This document shows, in pieces, positions 34,974 to 47,424 of a DNA stretch of 64,000 nucleotides. How positions within the stretch are numbered: position 1 is the stretch's first letter; every line of letters starts with the position of its first letter. The notes under the pieces are model-generated. The model ran no database searches and had not been told where the DNA came from. It saw only the letters and a list, made by a program, of their open reading frames with translations. Position numbers and translations under genes: made by a program. Origin of the DNA: Diorhabda sublineata (Eukaryota > Arthropoda > Insecta > Coleoptera > Chrysomelidae); NCBI RefSeq assembly GCF_026230105.1, contig NC_079480.1, positions 23,602,488-23,666,487 on the forward strand, in the 5' to 3' direction.

Positions 34974-35139
34974 TCATAATATGATACCTATCAATTATAT
35001 CTTATACTTTCCGGGAAACAGCTATTGGATATTTCATCAAAACCAACCCCAATAACAAATAATATACAATATTATTATACAACGTTTCGTACGTGAAACC
35101 GAACGTGAGAAAAAAAAGTATTACACATCTGGAACTTGG

Positions 35140-35310
35140 TAAAAATTGAAGAGATTTCTGACCAGCTCCTGATCAGCAGAAAATGTATCTTCCCGCACGA
35201 CAACGATCCGAAGAATTCCTGGAAACTGTGTAATAGTTATTTGTATGGCAAGAACTGAAACTGCTGCTTTATTGGACGATTCTGAAAGGTCCAAGACTTT
35301 TTCAATTACA
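35140..35310 (+). pseudogene. Tc1-type transposase fragment 2
   Basis: From about 35181 a frame reads KCIFPHDNDPKNSWKLCNSY then LYGKN before a stop, matching the Tc1 block IFQQDNDPKHTSKLCKxYL that carries the second catalytic Asp. The continuation is too eroded to follow. The opposite-strand frame of 97 codons (35121-35414) is a shadow. Confidence 0.6.
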
Positions 35311-36439
35311 TTGAGGAAAGAAAATACATAATAGAGAATTATAAACATTGAGAATGTAAACCATAAAGTAGAACTTTTCCAGATTTTAGATTTTTCTGAA
35401 AAATAAGCGAGCACTACGTTTTCCGTTGGGTTTTTCGCTAGATAAGATCAGGAGGCGTAGATTCGAGTAACTCTTCATCACCGATGTTTTCTTTTTCATC
35501 ATCATCCATTATTATTCATTAATTTAAACAAAACTTTGGATAAAACAAATAATTTCAGAAAATTAAACATTTAAGGTTATGCAAAATCATCGAAGTGAAA
35601 CTGTCAACTGTCAACATTGAAGTGGCTACTCCAGAGCGTCCCGAAAGTGTTTTGCAGTACGGAACTGTCAGTTTCACTACATGGAACACGCAACTTTCGG
35701 TATGTAAATTAATACAGAACGAACAACTTTCAGATGGCGTCGTCTAAAAAGAGTATTTGAAATAATTGAATGTACTGAGATTAATTATTTGAGTTATGGG
35801 ACAAATTGTCAGTAGAAACATCGATTACTTCAATGTTAGGAAAAAGAGATAGGGCGTGAAAAGACGGAAAATAGTTAATGTGGAGAAAGAATAAAACGAA
35901 AAAGAAGAAGAAAAAGTATACTAAATATAACTGTGGATTCCACTAGAACTTGGACAGATAAGAATAATTAAAAAAGAAGTAACTCGATTTAATGTTTTAT
36001 AATAATTGTAATTATACACCATTATTAATTATAAAAGAAAGTTACTAACTCAATAATAAATAGATTGGTTATTTTACCTGATTTTTTCGAACTTTCATTC
36101 ACTTATTTACTGATAATTAAAAGAAAATGTATAAAAACACGGCTACCATTTTCATTACAAGCGTTTAGAGAACTATTGACGGTATATTAGTCTAATTTAC
36201 CATTTCAACTTTCTCTCGAATATAAAGCGGAAGAGCAATCAGTGAATGGATTCTTCATTCGATCACTTTTATGGGTAAAACTTAAAAGCAACAAGGTTAA
36301 CATTACGGGGAGATTAAGAGAAATACTTCGAGTATGTATTTCTAGATTACGCACTGAATTTTTCACTTAAGCGGTAAACCACAAAAAATTTGGAAAAATT
36401 GATGAAACCTTTATGAGATTCGATAGAACGATCAGTATA
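35311..36439. other. Intergenic, no gene recognised
   Basis: AT-rich, without coding frames. A-rich stretch near 35870-35920 only. Confidence 0.45.
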
Positions 36440-37290
36440 ATTTAATGTTTGAAGATGATTTCATCTAAATTTTGGCCGAGGCTTCGCTTTAAATAGCTCA
36501 AACGCAAGGTTCAATTTTGTCACATTCTCTCCAACATATCAGCTGGTATTTCACGAATAAATGCTTCAATATTGGCATCAATCGTTACTTGTTTATCCCT
36601 GTAGACATTAGCCTTAGTATGGCCTCACAAGAAATAGTCCAAATGCGTTAAATCACACGATCTAGGATGCCAATCGTGAGATAAACTATTCACCGAAGGT
36701 GCCTCACAGTTTTGCCATTGTTTCGGGTGCCGTGTGGCATATGGCATCATCTCGTTGAAACCACATGTCAGGCATGTCCAATTCTTCCATTTTTGGCAAA
36801 AAAATCATCACACGGTAGCGCTCCCTATTCACAGTAACGTTCCGGCCATCGTCGCTTTTGAAGAAGTACGGCCCATAATCCACACTAAACAGCGACTTCT
36901 TCGGGATGCATTGGTAGCTCTTGTAATACTTCTGGCTGGTCTTTACTCCAGATGCGGCAATTTTGCTTGTTGACGTATCCATTCAACCAGAAAAGAGCTT
37001 CGTCGCTGAACACAATTTTTCGATAAAAAAGTTGATACAGCCGCAATATTTTCTTCGGTCCTCACTGTAAATTTGCGTGTTGGTGGTTTAATGTCTAAAC
37101 TGGGTCCGAAATTTAGTAACAAGCTTCCGAATATTTTCCTCAGTAGGCCCATAAATTGAAAGAAGTGCTCGATGCACTCTGTTAACCGAGCATGAATTTT
37201 GATAGTAAAATTCAATAATTTCGAAGCGTTGTTCGTTTGTAAATCGATTAATGATTAAATTATAGATCAAACTGAACAAGTTTGACAATG
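36440..37290 (-). pseudogene. IS630/Tc1/mariner-superfamily transposase pseudogene, most of the length kept
   Basis: Read on the minus strand. The N-terminal helix-turn-helix region gives RFTNEQRFEIIEFYYQN and VHRALLSIYGPTEENIRKLV. Downstream come ENIAAVSTF and EWIRQQAKLPHL, then KKSLFSVDYGPYFFKSDDGR, NVTVNRERYRVMI, and LDMPDMWFQRDDAICHTA, the block with the second catalytic Asp. After a frame change SHDWHPRSCDLTHLDYFL carries the third, followed by DKQVTIDANIEAFIREIPAD. This is the group whose intact members read RFEIIKTYYRNxxSV and DDMWFQQDGATCHTA. Parts between the helix-turn-helix and the first Asp are shortened, and stops occur (for example after DYFL). Terminal repeats not identified. 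Confidence 0.85.
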
Positions 37291-37594
37291 ACATAAGACA
37301 CTATTCACGCGTGATATGTCAAAAACAGTGTTACCACAAAGATACTAGCAGAAAAATATTTTTTTCGCTTTATCGTGAAAGTACCTTGTGTTCCACCGAT
37401 TTGTGGCACTTGAAGCGGTTGTTTATGGTTAAAGTAAAAGTGAATATTCTGAGTTTGATATATATGCTTCTAAAAAATATAAATATCAAATTTTTTTTCA
37501 CTTCAGTGCAGAAAATGAATCAATTATTTCTACGAAATGAGACAAAATAAGTCTCGCTAAAGTTTGTGTACATTGTATACATGAATTTGATTTA

Positions 37595-38080
37595 TTTTTT
37601 ACCCCTGAATGCATTTAAATACAAAAAACTGGGAGGTTCTATTTAAAAAAATAAAGAAATTTGATATTTATGAAGTTAAACTTTGAACACTTTTTATAGA
37701 CACCCTGTATAAAATTTTCAAACATAGAATAAAATACGTCTGTCCTTGCTGAAAACAACCGATTGAAAATCATTTTCATATCTTTAAGGGTATTTTCGTA
37801 AGAAAATAATTTATAAAAGTTGATAACTCAAAAAGTATGCATTTTTCGAAAAAAGTTTTCAAACAAAAATATACTAAAATTTTACGTAGATTTCAAAAAT
37901 ATATTAATATACAGTATGTTCTATTTTAAATAACAAAGTTACAGCCTATCTTTGAAAATATTTTAGTTAAAAAGATCGTAACTGAAAACCCAAGCGTAGA
38001 TTTTCACGATTTTACTACAAGTATTTTGCCATAAATATACAGATAGTTTTAACTCATCGTGTGACAGCCTGTATATATGT
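37595..38080. mobile_element. Foldback-type element, copy B (one arm)
   Basis: Starts near ACCCCTGAATGCATTTAAAT, runs through GACACCCTGTATAAAATTTT, and ends TTTTAACTCATCGTGTGACA with GCCTGTATA. This matches the right arm of copies A and C/D in the same order. The opposite arm is missing, so only half an element is present. No coding capacity. Confidence 0.65.
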
Positions 38081-40050
38081 TAAACAATACTTAAACGAAT
38101 TATAATATTTGTTAATGATTTTCTAATATCTAAAACCAACATCAAGTTCATTTCCCTACGATTGTTGTCATTAAAAAATAAACAAAACAAATATATTTCT
38201 CACACTCACCTATAAAGTAGAAGCTGTTTATCTGAACTTGTTTTTTGGTATACTACCTTCTCATAGTCATTTATTTATACACGGTTTCGTAGTCTAACGC
38301 CCACTTACGGTATTTTACAGATTAGTAAAAACGGAAAACCCATCGACATAAACAATCCATTCAGCACGTTCGATGCATAAGTATTAACATTATTTTTGTT
38401 AAGTAGGAATCCATATTATTAAAAATAAGATTGCGGGATATTTTCAAAACGTAGTACATAATCAAAGGCATGAATTGAGGTTAAGAAACAGTGGAATCAA
38501 CATACAAGTCAAATGATAGACGATGTTGGTGAATATAACGATGAATAAATCCTTAAGGTCAACCACGATAGAAATGGAGCGTTAACATAACATTTTTCTT
38601 ATTATACCTTATCTCATCTGTGCTTTTTGGTGCAAAGTTATCACAAAATTATATTCATAACAAATTGAACAGATCTTCGAATATTTTGCACCAATTTCTT
38701 ATTGATTATTAATCTTGATCTCTTCAACAAACTTTGCTTCTACAAAAACTTAATTTGTTAGTTTAAATGATGTGTTTTAATAGAGATACTTAATACAAAT
38801 CAGAATCGGAACCATGAGATGAACTGTTACAACAAATATTCACTCGATAACTCATTCTAGAAGAATCTTTATCCGCGATCATACCAGCTCATTCTGGTTT
38901 AGTTGGCGATGATAGGGTGGAGATCTAATCACCGTTGTTCAAGAATTTTCTGTCATCTTCTCTGGCAGAACCGGGTAGGAACTTAACATTCTTTGAAATT
39001 GGAAAATTCTGTAAATCTAATACTAATATATAGTTCTCGGGAAGAAGATTTATCATTTATTCGATCCATTCTTTAAAAACATCAGCATACATGTCTTTAT
39101 GGTAATCACCGGAAAGAGTAGATTCTTTTTCCTGTTGATGGATTTGAACCAGTGGATGAACTATTAGAAAAACCCCATCTTTGACTTGTAAGAGTTTACT
39201 ATTGATAAACTTTATTTGATATATACTTCATCTAAATAAGATATATTTTGTTTTATAGTCCTTTCTATTGAAATAGATTTCCTGGAATACTTTTTGTGTG
39301 CTTCGACTCTATTCACGGTAATCCTTATCACCTCGAACCGTGATAAGAGCTGTATCTACGCATGCACTTTTTCACAAAAGATTTATTTTCGGTTTGGTGA
39401 CATTTTTTTTGGTGCAAGTTGAAAATCTAGGGAGAAGAGTGTCTTTATCCATTCTCAAATATAATTTTGTATCATTCTTCAGTTTTTAATTTGAGTCCTC
39501 AATCCACAAATAATTGGAAATAATTTTGTATGTTTTCCCGACTAATTTTATAGTTAAAATCATGTTTCAGCTTATTGTATCTGCTCTTTTTTACACTTCA
39601 AATTCCAAAAGCAATGCAACAGATGCAATTTTCTTGCACGTTGTATTGTATTATGTCAAACGGCCTTCTAGAATACACAACTTACTATATGGAAAAATCT
39701 AAAATCGTATTTTCTATATAAACTTTAGATTTCCTCGTAGTGTAGTTTTCTAATAAGGTTCTTGATGTAATATTTGAGAGATTTTTATACGGATTTTTGG
39801 CATTATAACAGAAAACTGTATAAACAACATTAAAATTTTTCAATTTTTATTCTGAAAGTTGGCTGTTTGGCAAACGGATCTGCAATCTCCTTTATGAGAT
39901 TTTATATTATATAATCCATTGCGGAAAATCTAAGTGCATATACAATCTTATTTTTTTCCTATTTTTATAATCAGATATTATACAGCTTGTCTTTACATGT
40001 ACTACAGAATTCTAACCCTCGTTCTTGGTATTATAATATACTATTCTATA
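38081..40050. other. Intergenic, no gene recognised
   Basis: About 2 kb of AT-rich sequence; frames of 60-95 codons at 39514 and 39934 are without motifs. Nothing repeats. Confidence 0.45.
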
Positions 40051-41065
40051 CAGGGTGTCCCACGACGAGTTAAAACTATCTGTATATGGCAAAATACTCA
40101 TAGTAAAATCATGAAAATTTCTACGTTTGAGTTTTCGGATACGATCTTTCTAACTAAAATATTTTTAAAAATCGTTGACTTCCGGTTTTACCGGAAGTGG
40201 ACTGTAACTTTGTTATTTTAAATAGAACACCCTGTATACTAATATATTTTTGAAATCTACGTAAAATTTTAGTATACTTTTGTCTGAAAACTTTTTTCGA
40301 AAAATGGATACTTTTTGAGTTATTAATTTTTTTGTAAAAAATTTGACCGTTTCAGACCCTTATAAATTATTTTTTTACGAAAATACCCTTAAAGATATGA
40401 AAATGGTTTCTACTCGGTTGCTTTTAGCAGAACTAGAGGTATTTGAATCTATGTTGAAAATTTTTTGATTCTATACAGGGTGTGTATAAAAAGTGTTCAA
40501 AGTTTAACTTCATAAATATCAAATTTCTTTATTTTTTTAAATAGATCGACCCGGTTTTTTCTATTTTAATGCATTCAGGGTTAAAAAATAAGGCAAATTC
40601 AAAATTCATGTATACTTTCCTATACCTTAACCTTACCGTTGTCTAGATATCAAATGTTTTCTGTGAATTTTTAGAAATGTTAAAATATAAAAAACCGAAT
40701 GGTTTCATTTTAAAAAAATAAAGAAATTTGATAGTTAAACTTTGAAAACGTTTATACACACCCTGTATGAAATAAAAAAATTTAAACATGGATTCAGATA
40801 CGTCCGATCTTGCTAAAAACAACCGAACAGAAATCATTTTTATATCTTCAAGGGTATCCTCGTAAAAAAATAATTTAAAAGGGTCTGCAACGGTCAAATT
40901 TTTTACAAAAAAATTAATAACTCAAAAAGGTAGCACCGGAATTTGTCCTTCTTTGAAAATATTTTAGTTAAAAAGATCGTATCCGAAAACCCAAACGTGG
41001 AAATTTTCATGATACTTACAAGTATTTTGCCATATATAAATAGTTTTAACTCGTCGTGGGACACC

Positions 41066-41070
<5 letters not shown>
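40051..41070. mobile_element. Complete foldback-type element, copy C/D, about 1.0 kb
   Basis: The left arm starts CAGGGTGTCCCACGACGAGT at 40051. The right arm ends with the exact complement, ACTCGTCGTGGGACACCCTG, at 41068-41070. Within each arm the same blocks occur in mirrored order: TATGGCAAAATACTCATAG, TCTACGTTTG, an internal ACACCCTGTATA, AACTCAAAAAG and TAAAAAAATAAAGAAATTTG. The arms are several hundred bases long and meet around 40600-40660, where a short central sequence matches the centre of copy A in inverted orientation. TATA flanks both ends but is ambiguous because a TA repeat follows. Non-autonomous; superfamily uncertain. Confidence 0.75.

Positions 41071-41120
<50 letters not shown>
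41068..41120. repeat. (TA)n microsatellite
   Basis: An unbroken TA dinucleotide run of about 26 copies directly abuts the right end of the foldback element. The Ile-Tyr frames across it are meaningless. Confidence 0.97.
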
Positions 41121-41123
<3 letters not shown>

Positions 41124-42374
41124 AAAACTAATTGAAAATCATTTTGTTTAAAATTGGAGGCCAAAATTTACCAACATATCTATATAACTCAATAGGAACT
41201 ACGTATTTGTTGCTAAAATGAAACTCGTCAATGTTTATATCAATTTTCTTCAGCTTTTTACTTCCTAGACCTTTTTATATATTTTTCGTCATGATTTATC
41301 TTGTTTTTAGTTACGAGAAACTCTAAGACATAGGTCGTGAAGCCGGTCTTGTCCGGTTATAATCGAATGTTAAAATTTGGCCAATACGCCGAATCCTTTC
41401 ATGTTTGTATAATATAATATAATATAATAATAATAATAAATAAGAAAAACATGTAAATGAGAAATCAGTCAATAATAACAGGCATATACTTGACGTTTTG
41501 ACCTTTTTTTGTCTACTAGACTTTGATTTTAGTTGAAGGAGTGTATAACAACTGTATTATTAGCGTACACTTCACATAAAGGATGATTAAAACGTTTGAT
41601 ACCGTCCCAGAATTGTTCATCACGAATCGCCACAGGGATCTGAATCAGCTGTGAAAGCTAGAGCTGCTACCGAACCTTTAAACTTTCCAGAAATATATAC
41701 ACAGTGGACTATCAAAGATATCAAAGAGTGTCAACACTGATATATTGGGAGGAGTGTCAATAAAGACCATTCTTATGACAAAAATGGGAAAAGAAAAAAC
41801 ACGTACATTCACACAAAAAATCCGGATGTTTATTCCAAAGCAGCAGCCGAAACTGACATGCCTAACGGTTCGCAATTACGAGGAGAGAATCGTAATCACT
41901 GACTAGTTTCGACGTTGTTGCGTCTCTTCAGAATAGCCCAACAACCCCTCGTTAAAAATTCCTCAGTAGACGTCTTCTAGCGACATATTCACTTCCAACT
42001 GGGAACCATTAGACAAGTAGATATCTGCTGTAGACGGCTAATAAGATCATTCATTATTGTCAAAATCTAACGAACCTCTTTTGTTTGTACTGTGGCAATT
42101 ATTTCCCCTTGAAATATTTAATCAAACTCAAAGCCATCAGGGCAGAAACGATAAATAATTTATGTAGCATTTCCATAAAAAACCACACAATATACACTAT
42201 TTCTTATCAAGCTAGTCCACAAAGTCCTCAATTACACGGAATCTAGTCGTATTAACTAGTTGGAATCCAAACTAGCAGAATTTGCTGAAGACACAAGAAG
42301 GATCTAAGTTGGCATTTCTGAAATCGTTTGCATCTAAGGCGCGTTTTGATAATCAAATTATCGTCTTCAGAGAC
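41121..42374. other. Intergenic; two LINE-tail-like hairpin motifs
   Basis: No gene. At 41900-41935 (GTTTCGACGTTGTTGCGTCT with CTTCAG) and 42335-42375 (CGCGTTTTGATAATCAAATT with ATCGTCTTCAG) the minus strand reads CTGAAGA-(short hairpin)-CGAAAC or similar. I associate this pattern with the 3' ends of some insect non-LTR elements. An AATAT-rich simple stretch lies at 41410-41440. Confidence 0.3.
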
Positions 42375-42460
42375 GGTTAGGTTAGGTTAGGTGATGTTAT
42401 GTTATGTTATGTTATGTTATGTTATGTTAGGTTAGGTTAGGTTAGGTTAGCTTAGGTTAT
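42375..42460 (+). repeat. TTAGG/TTATG pentanucleotide repeat (telomere-type, interstitial)
   Basis: Seventeen or so pentamers in one phase: three GGTTA, one GGTGA, then seven TGTTA, then four GGTTA, a GCTTA and a GGTTA. TTAGG is the canonical insect telomere repeat; TTATG is a one-base variant. Being only about 86 bp and surrounded by other DNA, it is interstitial rather than a chromosome end. Confidence 0.9.
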
Positions 42461-42486
42461 GTGTAGGTGTATGGATTTAAGACGAG

Positions 42487-42800
42487 AGATGGAGTTGGGT
42501 GTGCAGTGAACATTTAGAATACTGCGGAGCTGTTTGCTATCTCACGGAAACCTTCTTGGTTGAAGTCAAATAAAAAAGTAAGGGGCGTGATTTGATCTGA
42601 CTCCAGATCAGCACTGTGTACTATAAAAGAGATTCAACTCGATTGAAAAGTCCTACATGTGGGTTAAAGGATATATCGGAATATATGGTAATGGAAAATC
42701 TGATCCATTAGCTAAATATTCAGTACCTAATGGTTTTTTTGTATATACAGGAAAAGACGGAGATACAACAGAAACTACTTTTTTCAAATTCACACCTATT
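42487..42800 (+). pseudogene. Non-LTR retrotransposon RNase H fragment
   Basis: In one frame GVGCAVNI, a stop, NTAELFAISRKPSWLKSNKK, then SDSRSALCTIKEIQLD; shifting frame, MWVKGYIGIYGNGKSDPLAK. These are the successive RNase H motifs of insect non-LTR polyproteins (GxGCAVV, TAELxAIxxAL, SDSxSALxxIK, WVxxHIGIxGNExADxLAK), with the catalytic E of TAEL and D of SDS still visible. The reverse transcriptase part is absent. The left edge lies about 25 bases after the TTAGG-type repeat. Remaining frame to 43001 is probably 3' sequence. Confidence 0.7.
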
Positions 42801-43904
42801 TTGATTTTTAACCGATTTTCTATCAAAAATGGTTATAAATCATCACGGAAAACATATATATCAATATATTTACATTCTATAATGACAAATTTGCTTGATA
42901 TATGTTTTTTAGTTCATGTTAGAAGTCATTTAAAATCCTCTATTGTAGTTACTGCTCCAAAAATTCACTTCATTATGGAAGCAATTGGGAAAGTAATCTA
43001 AAGCAATTTCAACGATGACTTCGAAGTTGGAAAGATCATCAAAAGAAATGAACATGGGACTTCTGTTATTTAGAAACTACTAGAAAGTAACGAGAAGCTT
43101 CAACATTCCAAGAATTTTCAGGTATTCCAGAAATATGTTAATCATTTAATAAATGTTGAGGTTTCTTTTCAACAATTCTTTAATTTTATATTGTATGTTC
43201 ATTTGGTCACTTTTTTAATTAGTGAAACAGAAAACATTTCGTAGGATGAAGCATTTATTAGATAATCTTTACATAAATTTTCATCAGTTTCTTTTTGTCA
43301 GATGATGTTAAAAATATGACGGAAACTAACAAAAATAAACGCGACTTTTCCCGAATCAATTTTCAACATATATTTCGCTAACGGTTACTTTTATTGAAAA
43401 AATGGTATCAACAAAATTTGTAGCTTGAAAAATTCTCTATAAAAAACGTTTAAGTAATTTCTTTTGTAAAACTAACAGTTTTCGTAGAAAATCCAATAAT
43501 ATTTAGGTACATGCATTCACCTCACCTTTGAGACATTGTACATTCTCGAAAAGATTATAAATTTACCTGTTTTTCTTTACTATAAATTTTTTAAGACATT
43601 CTTGACTTTTTTTGTTTCAATTTCATTTAAATTATGGTCCGCCTCGTTTTCATCAATTTGACCGTGTCCTTAGCGAAATTGCTTACGTGAGCTCACAATA
43701 ACCACATTCACAAACAAAAGGCAACTGGTGGTTAAGTAGATTGTTAATAAAATTAATATGGGACTCAATTCGCGGGCTCGCCTACTCAAATTTTGCAAAG
43801 TAACGGTGTAGTATACATATACATAATATTCTTCTGCAATAATTTTTAACTGGTCACCATTAATTTTATACATGACTGTATCTGATAAATAATCAAACTA
43901 GATT
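42801..43904. other. Intergenic, no gene recognised
   Basis: AT-rich; no motifs, and no repeats visible. Confidence 0.45.
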
Positions 43905-46000
43905 CAATATAAATCGAATCTAGAAGAATCGAATAAAATAAGAGAGATTCGAAGAGTCTTGAAGAGTGTAGATAGTTAGTTGAAGAAAGCTGTAGAGGGT
44001 CAAGAATGGGTAATTGAGAGTCAGAGATTGTCGAATAAAGTCAGAGGAAGAGTCAGGAATAAACAGAAAAAGTAAAACGACGAGAAACTTGATAAAAGTC
44101 TAAGACATTTGATGAGAAAAATCAACGAAAGTCTTCAACTGCCAAAAATGAAAAAAACAAACAAAGAATGTAAGAGAGGATTCAAGAGAATACAGTTAGA
44201 AAGAGACAGCGATAATCAGGGGAAAAAGGAAGATACAGAAAGTGGAAAGGCAAAAAAATTGAATAAACCAGTGAAAGTTCTAAAAGAGAATTGAAAAATA
44301 GTCAGAGAAGTGCAAATATGGTCATAAAAAGTTAAAGAGACTTCAAAAGTATAAGAAAGAAATACAAAGAAAAAGGAAGAAAGTCAAAAGAGATTTGAGT
44401 GAGTCTCAGATAGCTGGAATGTGTAAGGGAGAGTTTAAATTATTAAAAAATCGGAAAAAGACGAAGAATATGTGTGGAAAGATAGAAGAAAGTTCTTGAG
44501 AATTGAAGAGGAATGGATAAAGGTATAAAATCGAATAGAATAAGAGAAATTCGAAGGGTTTTAAAGAGTGTAGATAGTCAAAAAGAGGTAAACTCGAAGA
44601 ACATACTTGAAGAAAGAAAACTAGAATTATAACAAGTTAAAGAAAGGTGTAGAAGGTCAAAAATGGGTAATTGAGAGTCAGAGATTGTCGAATAAAGTCA
44701 GGGAAAGAGTCAGGAATAAACAAAAAAGTAAAACGCCGAAAAACTTGATAAAAGTCTAAGACATTTGATGAGAAAAATCAACGAAAGTCTTCAACTACCA
44801 AAAATGAAAGAAACAAACACAGAATTTGAAAGAGGTTCGAAGAGGATACGAGAGAGTAAAGTCAGAAAAAGACAGCGAAAATCATGGGGAATAAGGAAGA
44901 TACAGAAAGTGGAAAGGCAAAAAAATTGAATAAAACCAGTGAAAGTTCTAAAAGAGAATTGAGAAATACTCAGAGAAACTTAAATATGGTGATAAGAAGT
45001 TAAAGATAGTTCAAGAGTATAAAAAAGATATATAAAGAAGATGAAAGAGAGTCAAAAGAGGCTTAAGTTGGTCACAGGTAACTAAAAAGTATGGGGGATA
45101 GTTGAAGTGATTGAAAGAGATACAGAGAATGCGACAGTTAATCTGAAAAAGACAAAGAAAATGTGTGGAAAGATAAAAGAAAGTACTTGAGAATTAAAGA
45201 CGATTATATGAAGACATTAAATCGGAGAAAATTGAATCATAGAAGGTTATAAAGAGTTATAGAAAATCAAAGAGAGATATTGAAAATATCAGAGATAGTT
45301 GGAGGGAGACAAAGAAGGGGCGCGAAAAAGTAAGAAAAAGTTATAGGGAGATAAAAGTGATTAGAGAGATGTAGAAAGAACCAAAAAGGATCAAGGAGAG
45401 TCATATAGCCTATAAGACATGCAAAAAATTGGAAAAAAGCCAAAGAGGGCTTGATTAAGTTAGATATAAATGTAAAGATCTAGAGATGATCGAATGGAAT
45501 GAGATATATAAGAAAAATAGTCGAAAGACGACAAAGAAGGGGCGCGACTATTCGTAAATGGTCGATATGAGTCAAGGAAACTCTAGGATAAAATAACAAA
45601 GGATCTAACATATTAGGGAATAATTATAGAGAAACAGAGAGGATTGAAAAGGATTGAAAAGTGTCAGTCATAGTCATAAAGACAGAGAGTGAGTCATAGG
45701 GAGTAAAATAGAGAAGAAAGAGAAACAAATTAAGTCAAACGAGGTTATAAAAAAATAAGAAATACTGTCTAGAGTATAAAAGATAAATTCATAAAAATTG
45801 AGTGTGAAAAAGTACGAGATACGGTCAGAATGGAAGTTAGGAAAAGTCTAATAAAAAAAGAGAGTCGAAGATTGAGGTACAGGGCAGGGTGAAGTCAAAA
45901 ATATTCAAAATGTTTCGGAGATAATGAGAAATAGTTAGTAAAGGTTAGTTCGAGAGAAATATAGAAGCAGTTAGATGGATTCAGAAAGTTATTTATCATA

Positions 46001-46739
46001 TTTGTAGTTTTTTAAATATTAATTTTGTTATTTTTTATACTTCACATATGATCAAAAATCAAATTTTTATATCTTATCGCTATGATGACATGTAAATTAT
46101 ATATACATAATTATATTTGTCGTGGCTCTTAAAACAATTTGAATACTTTAACGACCCATATCTCAAAAACGGATTATTAGAATACGATCCATCATATTAC
46201 AATGTAAGTAAATAAAGATTATATTGAACGTGAGCTCTCGAAATAATTTTATAACTTCAAATTTTCCGCAGAGCTGTCTGCAGTAACTGTAAAATAGGTT
46301 ATAACTTGGAATTTGTGATCGGTAGTCCATCGTACGAAGTAATTTGAAGTTTTAAACGAGCTAGAAATTATTTTGAAAGTGTATAATTACTTTAGTTCGA
46401 ATTAAGATTATATACACGAAGCAATTTTGTATTTTAAACGAACCTACAGACTAAAGGATGAATACACATCGTTATCATATGAGATAACAACTCTTATGTC
46501 TACAAATTCTTATTCAAACTACGAATATATCAAATCCCGTATAACATCATTGTTAACCGCGTCAGTGACTCTAAATAATTACGACTTACGTTAAAGCTAA
46601 AAGTAAATAGAATTTCGGTTTATGGTAAGAACAAGAAACTAGGATGAAAATAAAATAAATACGTCAAATTTCAACCGCCAGATAATGAACAAACAACGGG
46701 AAAACTCGTACTATAGTATATCATTAAGATATTTACAAG
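46001..46739. other. Non-purine-rich island inside the purine-rich domain, no gene
   Basis: Ordinary AT-rich sequence with balanced strands and no frame of note; it is absent from the shortened second copy. Confidence 0.45.
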
Positions 46740-47424
46740 TAGAAGACGAGAAAGTCGAAAAAAAAATTTGATGTTTAGTTAGAATGAATCAGAATAAGAT
46801 ATAAATCAACGTTAATCTTCAACTGATACATAAAGAAAGTTGGAAAAGCTCAAGGAGATCATTGAAAGACATTAAAACGTCTAGGAGAGTAGAAAATGAA
46901 GTGGAAAAACGTAAAAACTGAAAAATAATACGAAGAAACTTAAAGAGAGTCAGTTGGAGTGAAAGAGATTGAGAGAACTTCAAAAAACCACTTCAAGCCA
47001 AGTAAAGTCTATAAAAATAAAAGGAAATTGAGAATTCTTAAAGATATAAGATAATAGAGAAGAAAGAGAATATAAGATATTAACATATAGTCATAGAAAT
47101 CCAGTGAATGTCATACAACATCGACAGAGAAAACTGAAGATAATTAAGGAGGAACAAATAACAGTCAAGCAGAAAAAGAGAGAAAATAAAAATTAGATGT
47201 AGTAATAAGTACTCTCAGATTTCAGAATGAGTCAAAGAAGGACATAGAGAGTCTGAGGATGCAATAGAATGCAATAAATCGCTAGAAAGAATTATAAAAA
47301 AAAACATAAAAAGTTAGATAAAATGAGCTATAGAATAAGAAAGCTCAAAGGAATCAGAAGTGGTCAGAGAATAATAAAGACAAAGTCTAAGAGAATTGAA
47401 GATAGTTAGCAACAAGCAAATAGA

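Noticed and set aside
40943..41164. Ile-Tyr repeat ORFs on both strands
   Set aside because: Translation of the (TA)n microsatellite.
42375..42460. A true telomere end
   Set aside because: Only about 86 bp, mixed with TTATG, and flanked by ordinary sequence on both sides.
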